DNA of 7,940 nucleotides from CAYQPF01 sp964419225 (GCA_964419225.1 CAYQPF010000196.1:1-7940); one strand, 5' to 3'; shown: positions 1 through 5,798, numbered from the stretch's first letter. Made by a program: numbers and translations. Notes: generated by a model from the sequence alone, not told the origin.

Positions 1-188
1 GTCCCGAGGATTCTACTTAAAATAATATTCTGGAGAAAGAGGTTCACTATTATTAGCAATGCAATACAGCCGGCTATTATATTAACTAAAGTCATGTTTG
101 ATAATATTGCATAAGTAGCGAAAAGACCTGTAAACATAACCGAAGGTAAGTAGAGTCTAAAAATTTTCTTTAAGTCTAATGTTTTCAT
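1..188 (-). CDS. Partial membrane protein, 5' end only
   Basis: An ATG at 188-186 opens a frame that stays open to the left edge, giving 62 residues of a longer protein. The start MKTLDLKKIF is basic and is followed by two hydrophobic stretches, roughly residues 14-30 and 34-53, which should be membrane helices. I do not recognise the family. The leader just upstream is A-rich with no Shine-Dalgarno sequence, as is usual in Bacteroidota. It lies downstream of the decayed KilA-N gene, separated by about 130 bases that carry a short repeat at 296-310. Coding is supported by the helical pattern and the shared orientation, but the product cannot be named from this much sequence. Confidence 0.6.
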   Translation of the reverse strand, partial: MKTLDLKKIFRLYLPSVMFTGLFATYAILSNMTLVNIIAGCIALLIIVNLFLQNIILSRILG

Positions 189-295
189 AATGTTTGTTTT
201 AGCAAGTTGATATTATTTATATGTTTCTCTTTATCGATTAATCATTGCACATATCGTTTCAGTGATATAGTCCGTTTTAATGTACGATGACACCT

Positions 296-310
296 GTTAG
301 CGAGTCGTTG
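296..310 (+). repeat. Short intergenic repeat GTTAGCGRGTCGTTG, copy 1
   Basis: GTTAGCGAGTCGTTG here matches 5784-5798 (GTTAGCGGGTCGTTG) at 14 of 15 positions. Both copies lie in gaps between minus-strand genes, here between the KilA-N remnant and the partial membrane gene. The GTTAGC core recurs at other junctions in the window. It is probably one half of a recombination-site-like element whose partner arm I cannot find here. Confidence 0.5.
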
Positions 311-320
311 AGTTGTTCCA

Positions 321-702
321 TTATTTCAGAGTCTTTATTATATTGCTTTCAAGTAGTGATTTCATCTGCGTAATAGCAACTTTATTGAGTTGAATAAGTC
401 GTTTTCTTTGAGGTAAGCACTGACGGATAAGCAGAGAACTTATACTTTCCAGATTACAACCTATTTGTGCCGGCTTCTCGTCCAATTACCCCGAATTCGG
501 TGTAATTAAAAACAGGGTTATTGATTTTCTCCCATACACCCAAATACTCCAATGTATTTTTTATTAGTTATCCACTTCCCGATTAGTCCACTGCCCTCAT
601 TGAATCCGGTTGTCATATCAGTCAAACTGATATAGTCGGTTTCTTTTGGCGGATAACAGTTATCGAAGATTCTTTGACTAATAATACTCTTCCTTTTGCC
701 AT
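321..702 (-). pseudogene. Decayed KilA-N domain protein gene
   Basis: Reading across frames recovers the pieces of a KilA-N DNA-binding protein of the kind common in Bacteroidota. Frame one starts at ATG 702 with MAKGRVLLVKESSITVI. After a frameshift near 652 a second frame gives TDYISLTDMTTGF and GSGLIGKWITNK, the KilA-N signature. An extra A in the six-A run at 557-562 shifts to a third frame giving TLEYLGVWEKINNP and FGVIGREAGTNRL, ending at TAA 456-454. The C-terminal piece, about 461-321, reads NLESISSLLIRQCLPQ and RLIQLNKVAITQMK, then TAA. The core between REAGTNR and NLES, which I estimate at well over 100 residues, is missing. Intact relatives are about 250-280 residues, so this 382-base remnant has an internal deletion and at least two frameshifts. 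Family recognition is from memory of conserved motifs. Confidence 0.85.
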
Positions 703-1122
703 ATTTTCCTGTTTATTTATCTGTTTCAGCGTTACACTGCAATGAGCGCTAATGTTCTTATATGCGTATAAAATATCCATCAAGCCCTCCATAACCCGAG
801 GTTTAGTGGTGCTTTTGTATATAATTTTCTTAATAAATCGTCTGCTAAATGTGGCTTGGAATCTAAAGCTGGGCTTGAATTCGGCTGTGCTCTCTCTGCT
901 ATCAAATCAAACCAAAGCAATTCAAACCAACCAAATCTCCCCTCGTAACCTTTTGGCATTCAAATATAAATAAAATTTTACACACTAATAAATGAAAATA
1001 ATATATTTTACTTCACAGTCATCAAAAAAATGGTTTTTAAGATATTCGTAGGACTAATTAGCCAGATGGAGTGAGCTGGCAGAAGATAGACACACAGTCA
1101 GAATTGTTTAGTGCATAAAACT
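703..1122. other. Gene-free stretch upstream of the KilA-N remnant
   Basis: No convincing gene is seen. A plus-strand frame at 752-973 (73 codons) opposes every other gene and has no recognisable motif, so I do not call it. The stretch holds a weak inverted element at 728-750 (AGCG/CGCT ends) just before the KilA-N start, a tract of CAAAYCAAACCAA-like repeats at 901-937, and a small hairpin at 1061-1080 next to the large palindrome. Confidence 0.5.
1061..1080. repeat. Small hairpin GCCAG/CTGGC
   Basis: GCCAG (1061-1065) and CTGGC (1076-1080) are perfect 5-base complements around a 10-base loop. Its first 14 bases, GCCAGATGGAGTGA, match 12 of 14 bases of GCCGGAGGGAGTGA at 1154-1167 inside the loop of the neighbouring palindrome, so the two hairpins appear related. 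No T-tract follows on either strand, so a classical terminator is unlikely. Confidence 0.45.
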
Positions 1123-1212
1123 CAAGCGCAGACAAGGCAATGGGGGCATATCAGCCGGAGGGAGTGAAACGACTGAGGATGGACAATGCCCCCATTGCCT
1201 TGGATGCGCTTG
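1123..1212. repeat. Large near-perfect palindrome, 27-base arms
   Basis: Arm 1123-1149 and arm 1186-1212 are reverse complements at 25 of 27 positions; the mismatches are adjacent, at 1131-1132. The loop is 36 bases (1150-1185). Arms begin CAAGCGCA and end GGCAATGGGGGCAT, clearly richer in G and C than the surroundings. The element starts 47 bases after the stop of the SnoaL-like gene in coding direction. If transcribed it would form a very stable hairpin and could end or protect that transcript, but no U-tract follows. A REP-like or mobile palindromic element is equally possible. Confidence 0.8.
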
Positions 1213-1259
1213 CAGGTACTGTTCGTAGCTAAATACTACTGAATATCAACACAGTGCAA

Positions 1260-1652
1260 TTATCCAACAGAAGGCTTAGTCAGCGACCAGTGGCTGTGGA
1301 TTATTTTCCACTTGTTGTTTTCTTCCAGCCTGTACACCTCTGTGCAGTTCTCTTTCCAGAGCGTTTCACCTGAGTATGAGTGCAGATTGTAGGTCAGAAC
1401 GGCCATAGTATCGGTTTGTTGAACAACAGGATTTATAATTTCGAACTTATCCATTTTTACCTTTCCACGCATGCTTTCATACAACTCCTTTATCTTGTCC
1501 CAACCGTCGAGCCGCCTTTCAATGGCAGGGTCGAAATAAGTGAAGTCCCTCGAATAAAGATCGAGATAGGGAGAGGGATCGCCATTGTGCCATGCTTCAA
1601 GAGCTTCTGTCTCTAAAGCAATGATTGTTTGAGCAATAGTAAGTTTGTCCAT
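1260..1652 (-). CDS. SnoaL-like / DUF4440 (NTF2-fold) protein
   Basis: A 130-residue protein of the NTF2-like superfamily, which covers small cone-shaped proteins that act as enzymes (ketosteroid isomerases, polyketide cyclases) or ligand binders. The N-terminal helix with LETEALEAWHNGDPSPYLDLYSRDFTYFDP (split here as LETEALEAWHNGD and PYLDLYSRDFTYFDP, about residues 13-43) and the closing EVYRLEENNKWKIIHSHWS (about 105-123) are typical of the SnoaL/DUF4440 group: a small polar pocket-lining helix, then a strand ending in IIHSHWS. The length is normal and the protein has no signal peptide, so it should be cytoplasmic. It is monocistronic, 139 bases after arr, and is followed by the large palindrome. 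The substrate cannot be inferred. Confidence 0.85.
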   Translation of the reverse strand: MDKLTIAQTIIALETEALEAWHNGDPSPYLDLYSRDFTYFDPAIERRLDGWDKIKELYESMRGKVKMDKFEIINPVVQQTDTMAVLTYNLHSYSGETLWKENCTEVYRLEENNKWKIIHSHWSLTKPSVG

Positions 1653-1710
1653 ATTATTTTAATTGAAATTGATGATTAAAATTTGATTTAACTTGACGAT
1701 TGAACTATGG

Positions 1711-1721
1711 GTGGTTACCAC
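1711..1721. promoter_or_regulatory. Short palindrome upstream of the SnoaL-like gene
   Basis: GTGGTTACCAC is a perfect 5+1+5 palindrome, 58 bases before the SnoaL-like start and in the gap after arr. It could be an operator half-site pair or part of a junction element. Nothing else supports a regulatory role. Confidence 0.2.
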
Positions 1722-1791
1722 TTTGCGTTGAGAAATCCGATGGCAGACGAAATGTTGACTTATACAGACTAATTTTTCTTCGCGGTCCAAT

Positions 1792-2226
1792 TTAATCTAT
1801 TATCACATTTATTCCTTGCTCCGTAAGTTTTCTTAAACCAGCTTTAAAAGTCTCTATTTCTTCTATAGAGTGTTTGTGGAAACTTGTTACTTCTCCTATG
1901 ACTTTAAATGGTTGTTCTGAACGATAGGACATTGTTGGGTTTCCCGGAAATTTTTTGTCTGTAACATTTGGGTCATTTTCAACTTCACCTGTCGCCTCTA
2001 CCAAATAAATCCTTTCTATTCCGTCACCTTTTGCCAATTCAGCACCCAATAATGCTGTATTTAAAGTTGCAGAAACGTATACGTGCTTTAATGCTCTATT
2101 ATCATAGTTGGATTGAAATCCCACCTGTATTAGTTCGCCAATTTTAAGGTCTGCCTTAGTACCGTGAAAATAAGTCTGTTTGAATGGTGTAGGAATGTGA
2201 CTGACTGTACTCTGTTTCATTGTCAT
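1792..2226 (-). CDS. arr: Rifampin ADP-ribosyltransferase
   Basis: A 144-residue cytoplasmic enzyme of the Arr family, which transfers ADP-ribose from NAD+ to the C23 hydroxyl of rifamycins and so prevents binding to RNA polymerase. The sequence carries the family blocks in order: YFHGTKADL (19-27), HVYVSATLNTALLGAELA (48-65), IYLVEATGEVENDPN (73-87), KFPGNPTMSYRS (92-103) and KVIGEV. Residues H21, Y50 and D85 correspond to the H-Y-D triad described for mycobacterial Arr. The length is typical of Arr proteins. ATGs at 2226 and 2220 are both possible, and the second would give MKQST. The gene is alone, preceded in coding direction by the palindromic element at 2276-2361. Arr genes are frequent integron cassettes in other bacteria, which fits this layout. 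Whether the gene is expressed cannot be seen. Confidence 0.93.
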   Translation of the reverse strand: MTMKQSTVSHIPTPFKQTYFHGTKADLKIGELIQVGFQSNYDNRALKHVYVSATLNTALLGAELAKGDGIERIYLVEATGEVENDPNVTDKKFPGNPTMSYRSEQPFKVIGEVTSFHKHSIEEIETFKAGLRKLTEQGINVIID

Positions 2227-2275
2227 CTATTGTTTTTTGAATTACAAGATTTTGTATAACTGTGTCGTTTACAAT

Positions 2276-2361
2276 AACGGCTGACGTTTTTGCGGTATGG
2301 TTAGTTGCCTGTTTCGAAGCACTTTACCGGCAATTAACCATATCGCTCGTTGGCAACCGTA
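2276..2361. repeat. Intergenic palindromic element A (attC-like)
   Basis: Inner arms 2292-2309 and 2329-2346 are complementary at 16 of 18 positions, around a 19-base loop. Outside them ACGGCTGACG (2277-2286) faces CGTTGGCAACCGT (2348-2360), which pairs imperfectly. The whole forms a two-segment hairpin with bulges, the general shape of an integron attC site, but the outer core GTTGGCA fits the classical GTTRRRY box at only 6 of 7 positions. Its loop and right arm resemble element B at 3579-3680. It fills the gap between the sigma-associated membrane gene and arr. Confidence 0.7.
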
Positions 2362-2363
2362 AA

Positions 2364-2957
2364 TTATTCTTTTTCAATATTTTCAACTTCCTCAATCTCC
2401 TTATTTAGCTTTTTAAATCTTTCGTATATTGAAAATTTAAAAGTATAATAAATCGATAAAAAAAAGACAAGAACAATCAATAAAAACAAGACAATCGTCT
2501 CATTGTTAATGATTGGCTTCTGAATTAGCATACAGAATATTCCAATTATAGCCACTGGCATTAAAACATATTTTATCCTTGTCGTTTTAATCTTATATTT
2601 TTCAAGTTCAGCAACTCCTTTTTTTATAGATAAAATTGCATTTGAAAAATCTAACTTACGAATCAGCAAAAAATATTTTATATCCCAAATGTATGAAAGT
2701 ATATATACAGCTAAAAAAAGACTTAGTCCGATATAAAAACTGACAGTAAAGTAAAATTTGACATCCATAACTACCAAAAGGATGAAAAGAATTACAGGTG
2801 AAAATACATTAAAGCCTGCTTTAATTTTTATCCAATTAAATCGTCGTTCAGGTTTGGATATTAAAATTCGTTTTAAGATTTCTTTATTTAAACGTGTGTT
2901 ATCTGAGAGTTTTTTATCGTATTCTTTCCAGATATTTTCTAATTCTATAAATTCCAT
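2364..2957 (-). CDS. Four-helix membrane partner of the ECF sigma factor
   Basis: A 197-residue protein that starts 7 bases after the sigma factor stop, so the two are surely cotranscribed. The N-terminal 45 residues are cytoplasmic-looking and charged (LENIWKEYDKKLSDNTRLNK), a start shared by small Bacteroidota membrane proteins encoded next to ECF sigma factors. Predicted membrane helices are at about 50-68, 72-91, 129-146 and 153-172, and the tail (176-196) is a charged probable coiled coil. By position it should hold or release the sigma factor at the inner membrane, but it lacks the zinc-binding anti-sigma motif and the FecR-type periplasmic domain. The anti-sigma role is therefore inference. 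Element A begins 3 bases beyond its stop. Confidence 0.8.
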   Translation of the reverse strand: MEFIELENIWKEYDKKLSDNTRLNKEILKRILISKPERRFNWIKIKAGFNVFSPVILFILLVVMDVKFYFTVSFYIGLSLFLAVYILSYIWDIKYFLLIRKLDFSNAILSIKKGVAELEKYKIKTTRIKYVLMPVAIIGIFCMLIQKPIINNETIVLFLLIVLVFFLSIYYTFKFSIYERFKKLNKEIEEVENIEKE

Positions 2958-2964
2958 GATTTTT

Positions 2965-3465
2965 TTAATTTTTTGAAATAACTAAATTCCTAATCTGTTC
3001 TTTAATCCGGCTAATTCTTGTCCCAACATTTGTTTTTGAAATACCGATTATTTCTGATATTTCATCATGAGAATTGCCGTCTAAATAGAGCAAAATGATA
3101 GCTTTATTAATTTCCTCTAATTCATCAATGCAATTGTACAATATTTCTAATTCTGATGAATTGTCTTGTTCAATAAGCCATGGTCGGATCTCTTCATTTC
3201 GGAAATCATTTATTGAATAGAATAAAGAATTGTTTTTCCTATTACGCTTATAATTCATTGATACATTCAAAGCTACCCGATAAATCCATGTAGATATTTT
3301 TGAATCCCCATTGAAGTTTTTAAATGATTTCCATAATTCAAGAATTATATCATTAATTAAGTCTTCTTTATCCTGCTCGATCTTTGTATAAACTCTTGAA
3401 ATTTTCAAAATAATTCCAATATTCTTTTCAAGAATATTCAAGAATTGGTCTTTATTATCTATCAT
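2965..3465 (-). CDS. ECF RNA polymerase sigma factor
   Basis: A 166-residue sigma-70 family protein with only regions 2 and 4, the ECF layout. Region 2 includes DLINDIILELWKSF (35-48), the core-binding helix, and STWIYRVALN (58-67), which contributes to -10 recognition. Region 4 (about 116-160) has LEEINKAIILLYLDGNSHDEI followed by the helix-turn-helix IIGISKTNVGTRISRIKEQI, given here as two overlapping parts. The linker is short and acidic. It would direct polymerase to a small set of promoters, often including its own. It is the first gene of a pair with the membrane protein at 2364-2957. A 10-base palindrome lies 41 bases upstream, and element B lies beyond that. The start at 3465 is the first ATG and gives the normal length. 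Confidence 0.92.
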   Translation of the reverse strand: MIDNKDQFLNILEKNIGIILKISRVYTKIEQDKEDLINDIILELWKSFKNFNGDSKISTWIYRVALNVSMNYKRNRKNNSLFYSINDFRNEEIRPWLIEQDNSSELEILYNCIDELEEINKAIILLYLDGNSHDEISEIIGISKTNVGTRISRIKEQIRNLVISKN

Positions 3466-3506
3466 CTATTCATTCTGTTACTTTTTGGTTATTAAATCAA
3501 TCGAGT

Positions 3507-3516
3507 AGTGTACACT
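3507..3516. promoter_or_regulatory. Perfect palindrome AGTGTACACT upstream of the sigma gene
   Basis: This 10-base perfect palindrome ends 41 bases before the sigma factor start codon, where a regulator could act. On the minus strand TTTG and TAATTTG lie further upstream with 14 bases between them, close to but shorter than the Bacteroidota -33/-7 spacing. The operator function is a guess from position. Confidence 0.25.
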
Positions 3517-3578
3517 TATAATCAAATTAGTAACATTAGGTGTCAAAAAATCACAGGGTAGAGTGTCTTTTTTTTTAT

Positions 3579-3680
3579 GGTTGCCAGCGGTCCGAGTATA
3601 TGATTAGGTGCAGATTGCGGGTTGATTTTCTGTCGAAAAGCGCTGAAACCGCACTTAATTATATACGTTGTATGAGCTGA
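3579..3680. repeat. Intergenic palindromic element B (attC-like)
   Basis: GTATATGATTAGGTGC (3596-3611) and GCACTTAATTATATAC (3651-3666) are complementary at 14 of 16 positions, with both mismatches G-T type. A further GCGG/CCGC pairing is possible on one side with a bulge. The left end GGTTGCCAGCG (3579-3589) is the reverse complement of CGTTGGCAACC in element A (2348-2358) at 10 of 11 positions. The loop TGTCGAAAAGCGCTGAAACC parallels TGTTTCGAAGCACTTTACC in element A. The two are therefore members of one family, sitting between the DUF169 operon and the sigma operon. Confidence 0.7.
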
Positions 3681-3836
3681 GTTTTATTTGTCGTCTTCTT
3701 ATTATCAAAGTTTTATACCGAAATCATGATATGTAAATGTTCCACTTCCGTGTTTTAATTTCCCCTATTATCTATTACTCTCCCTCTTGTTAACCTTGCC
3801 CCCATGTTTTATACACGATGTTGACAGCTGGGCCTA
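3681..3836. other. Gene-free stretch with repeat fragment and possible gene scrap
   Basis: No gene is called. ATACACGATGTTGACAGCTG (3811-3830), just past the DUF169 stop, resembles the right end of element B (3661-3679), sharing ATA-ACG, TTG and AGCTG in order, so it may be half of another junction element. On the minus strand at about 3708-3755 a short frame reads HGSGTFTYHDFGIKL and then stops. This looks like the tail of a MORN-repeat protein, but at 15 residues it may be chance. Confidence 0.35.
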
Positions 3837-4586
3837 TTAATCTAAAGACAAATTTCGTGTTCTTATTTTTGTCCAATTATCGGTTATGACAAAACTTTTA
3901 TCAATTTCATCAACAATATCAACTAACATACTAAATGGCATTGAAAGTGTCATTATATCTTTAGGCAACCTTGCTCTGGCTGAAATATCGTGCATTCCCC
4001 AAACGGCTTTCTTTTGGCCTTCCTGAATTAATTTCATGGGTTTGGTAAATATTGAACCACAACCGGAATTAAATCCTGTTATAACAAGATTATCTGATAG
4101 CGGTGAATTATAGTGCAGCAAATATACTAATCCGCTTAATTCATCAGGTGATGCAAAGAAAACAACAAGTATAGGAGTTTCATTTTCTTTGAATTTATCA
4201 AGGGGCTTAAATATGGTGACTTTGTTATTTTTCTTTGTCGGGATGAAGGATGCCACAAATTCTTTTGCCTGATTCCGAGTTTTAATAAATCTTTCTCCAG
4301 TTCTCCCAAACACATTTCCATCTGATAAAAAGCTTTCAATTCCTTCAAAAATCCAATCTTTATATCCCAGATAAAATGCAGAACATTCCCATCCAGTGGA
4401 ATGTTCATCTATTGCCACAGTTTGACCTTTGGCACTTGAAAAAATTAAAGGAATAACACATCCATTTCCTTTTTTTGGAAACCTTTTTGAATTTTCAGGT
4501 ATTATATCCGAAAACATTATACCAACCGGAAAGTATTTTAATCCAAGATTCTCTTTTAGCTTAATGCCTATCTGCTTCGTATTCAT
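3837..4586 (-). CDS. DUF169 family protein (COG2043)
   Basis: A 249-residue protein that I assign to DUF169, a family of unknown function found in bacteria and archaea. The N-terminal part has LGLKYFPVGIMFSD (14-27) and GNGCVIPLIFSSAKGQTVAI (40-59), with STGWECSAFYLGY at 63-75. The C-terminal half has the small-residue turn FNSGCGSIFTKP (172-183) and MHDISARARLPKDIM. Cysteines 43, 68 and 176 lie in these conserved-looking blocks and could bind a metal or cofactor, which is my inference. An upstream in-frame ATG at 4631 would add 15 residues but lies inside the preceding gene. The start at 4586 is 4 bases after that gene's stop and matches the family N-terminus better. It is the last gene of the operon with the four-helix protein and probably the Crp-like regulator. 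Confidence 0.82.
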   Translation of the reverse strand: MNTKQIGIKLKENLGLKYFPVGIMFSDIIPENSKRFPKKGNGCVIPLIFSSAKGQTVAIDEHSTGWECSAFYLGYKDWIFEGIESFLSDGNVFGRTGERFIKTRNQAKEFVASFIPTKKNNKVTIFKPLDKFKENETPILVVFFASPDELSGLVYLLHYNSPLSDNLVITGFNSGCGSIFTKPMKLIQEGQKKAVWGMHDISARARLPKDIMTLSMPFSMLVDIVDEIDKSFVITDNWTKIRTRNLSLD

Positions 4587-4590
4587 AAAG

Positions 4591-5082
4591 CTATTTTTTA
4601 AACTTATAAAATGGGACAATAAGGGTTGCAAGAAGCATAAGCATATTTATACCACCGAATATATCTTCTCTGCTTTTGATTATAATGTATTCAGGAATGT
4701 TTTGCATGATTTCTTTTTGATGAATTGCAATCGCTGTTGCTTTCTCCGCTAGCAATACAATATTAATTGAGTTTACAACTACTAATACAACTAATAGTTG
4801 AACAAGCGAGACCCAAACATTACTAAAAAACCCATAATACCTCCAACTAAGGAAAATTGCAGCAACCAGGATAAGGCAAACGCCTGGAATGATTAAAACA
4901 AAAGTAATCTTAGAGATAAATAGCCGTTGCCAGTAAATTGAATCAACCGAAGGAGTTTCTCCTAAGGCAATATTCATTACAACGAATGAAAAAATGCTTC
5001 CTAAACACAATATGAAGCCAAGAATTGAAAGTAAATGGTATGTTTTATACCAAAAAACATTTTTATTAGTTTTTGTTTCCAT
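4591..5082 (-). CDS. Four-helix integral membrane protein, unknown function
   Basis: A 163-residue protein with four hydrophobic helices at about 16-37, 56-79, 89-111 and 143-160, and a basic end (FYKFKK). WQRLFISKITFVLIIPGVCLIL is spread over residues 51-72: an RL-x-SK start, then a helix with PG in it. This recalls DUF2269-like or CopD-like small membrane proteins, but I cannot assign a family. The loop at 112-142 holds a His and several charged residues. Its stop is 4 bases before the DUF169 start, so the two genes are translationally close and likely work together, perhaps as membrane and soluble parts of one process. The Crp-like gene ends 68 bases upstream. A candidate promoter lies in that gap. 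Confidence 0.75.
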   Translation of the reverse strand: METKTNKNVFWYKTYHLLSILGFILCLGSIFSFVVMNIALGETPSVDSIYWQRLFISKITFVLIIPGVCLILVAAIFLSWRYYGFFSNVWVSLVQLLVVLVVVNSINIVLLAEKATAIAIHQKEIMQNIPEYIIIKSREDIFGGINMLMLLATLIVPFYKFKK

Positions 5083-5100
5083 TGCTTAAATATTTTTTTT

Positions 5101-5110
5101 TGCAAAGGAA
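5101..5110 (-). promoter_or_regulatory. Candidate Bacteroidota -7 element before the four-helix gene
   Basis: On the minus strand TTCCTTTGCA fits the Bacteroidota -7 consensus TAnnTTTG with one mismatch, 18 bases before the ATG at 5082. A convincing -33 TTG at proper spacing is not seen. If it is used, the membrane/DUF169 pair can be transcribed separately from the Crp-like gene, possibly under its control. Confidence 0.3.
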
Positions 5111-5150
5111 AGAACTACTTTAAACATAATGATTACCCTAGGATAATAAA

Positions 5151-5726
5151 TCATTTAATCAATATTTTTCGTCTGATTCTACTTAATGATTGGGGTGTAA
5201 CTCCAACAAATGAAGCAATGTAATACTGAGGAATCCTTTGTTGAATATGTTTGTAAAATTTTAAAAAATTCAAATAGCGTTCTTCAGCACTATCGGTATG
5301 TATGGATACAATATGTTTGATTGCTTTTGTAAAAATACCTTCTATTAATAACCGTCCAAATCGTTCTCCAAATTGTACTTTAGTATAAAACTGCTGCATG
5401 TTTTCGTATGAGATGGCGTAAATAATTGAATTTTCTAAAGCAATAATTGTCTTGCGTGAAGCCTTTTTATCAATAAAACTTTCATAGTCGCAGATAAACT
5501 CATTTTCAGAACTGAAATAAATTGTTTCCTCTTGCCCCTCATTATTAATGTAATGCCTAAAAAGTCCTTGTTCAATAAATGCAAAATATTTACAAACTTC
5601 TCCTGCTTTCAAAAAATATTCGTGTTTCTTTATTTCTCTTTTGATGAAATATTGTTCGATTACAGAAATATCTGTATCAGATAAACATACATATTTCTCA
5701 ATTGCATCATATAACTTTTTCATCAT
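5151..5726 (-). CDS. Crp/Fnr family transcriptional regulator
   Basis: A 191-residue regulator of the short Crp/Fnr type abundant in Bacteroidota. The N-terminal half is a cyclic-nucleotide-binding-like beta barrel with KHEYFLKAGEVCKYFAFIEQ and GLFRHYINNEGQEETIYFSS (about 33-76) and FICDYESFI. The phosphate-binding cassette that lets true Crp bind cAMP is not apparent, so the effector is unknown. A central helix follows, then a compact C-terminal helix-turn-helix, YYIASFVGVTPQSLSRIRRK. Extending to 5732 would use a TTG. I prefer the ATG at 5726 (or 5723), because it gives MMKKLYDAIEKY. It lies 68 bases upstream of the membrane/DUF169 pair and may regulate it. The hairpin at 5768-5790 lies just upstream. 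Confidence 0.9.
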   Translation of the reverse strand: MMKKLYDAIEKYVCLSDTDISVIEQYFIKREIKKHEYFLKAGEVCKYFAFIEQGLFRHYINNEGQEETIYFSSENEFICDYESFIDKKASRKTIIALENSIIYAISYENMQQFYTKVQFGERFGRLLIEGIFTKAIKHIVSIHTDSAEERYLNFLKFYKHIQQRIPQYYIASFVGVTPQSLSRIRRKILIK

Positions 5727-5767
5727 TTTCAAAGGATTTTATTCTAAGTATTTGTCCCAGCCTTGCT

Positions 5768-5798
5768 GCCAACATTCTCGCGTGTTAGCGGGTCGTTG
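5768..5798. repeat. Short hairpin and repeat GTTAGCGRGTCGTTG, copy 2
   Basis: GCCAACA (5768-5774) and TGTTAGC (5783-5789) pair at 6 of 7 positions around an 8-base loop. The right side continues into GTTAGCGGGTCGTTG (5784-5798), which repeats 296-310 at 14 of 15 positions. The piece GCGTGTTAGC also recurs at 6919-6930, where it carries a GTT insertion. It lies between the PhnB-like and Crp-like genes. A plus-strand T-run at 5798-5805 follows, but that points the wrong way to terminate these genes. Confidence 0.55.

Noticed and set aside
752..973. Plus-strand frame of 73 codons in the left gene-free stretch
   Set aside because: It has no recognisable motif, lies opposite to all other genes, and overlaps low-complexity CAAA-rich sequence. 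It is most likely a chance open frame.
1123..1212. Rho-independent terminator for the SnoaL-like gene
   Set aside because: The stem is far longer than usual, the loop is 36 bases and no run of U follows on the minus strand. A termination role is possible but is not shown by the sequence.
1123..1212. CRISPR array or tRNA within the palindromic region
   Set aside because: There are no regularly spaced direct repeats, and neither a cloverleaf nor T-loop sequence is present. The structure is a simple inverted repeat.
2276..2361. Calling element A a definite integron attC site
   Set aside because: The fold is similar, but the outer boxes deviate from RYYYAAC/GTTRRRY, no unpaired-base pattern could be verified by eye, and no integrase is present.
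4136..4408. Minus-strand 90-codon frame inside the DUF169 gene
   Set aside because: It is a shifted frame wholly within a well-supported gene, and the product has no domain-like features.
4587..4631. Longer start for the DUF169 protein at ATG 4631
   Set aside because: The 15 extra residues overlap the end of the membrane gene and do not look like part of the domain. The ATG at 4586 sits 4 bases after the upstream stop, as expected in an operon.
5727..5732. TTG start for the Crp-like regulator
   Set aside because: ATG codons at 5726 and 5723 follow at once and give a normal N-terminus, so the rarer start is unnecessary.
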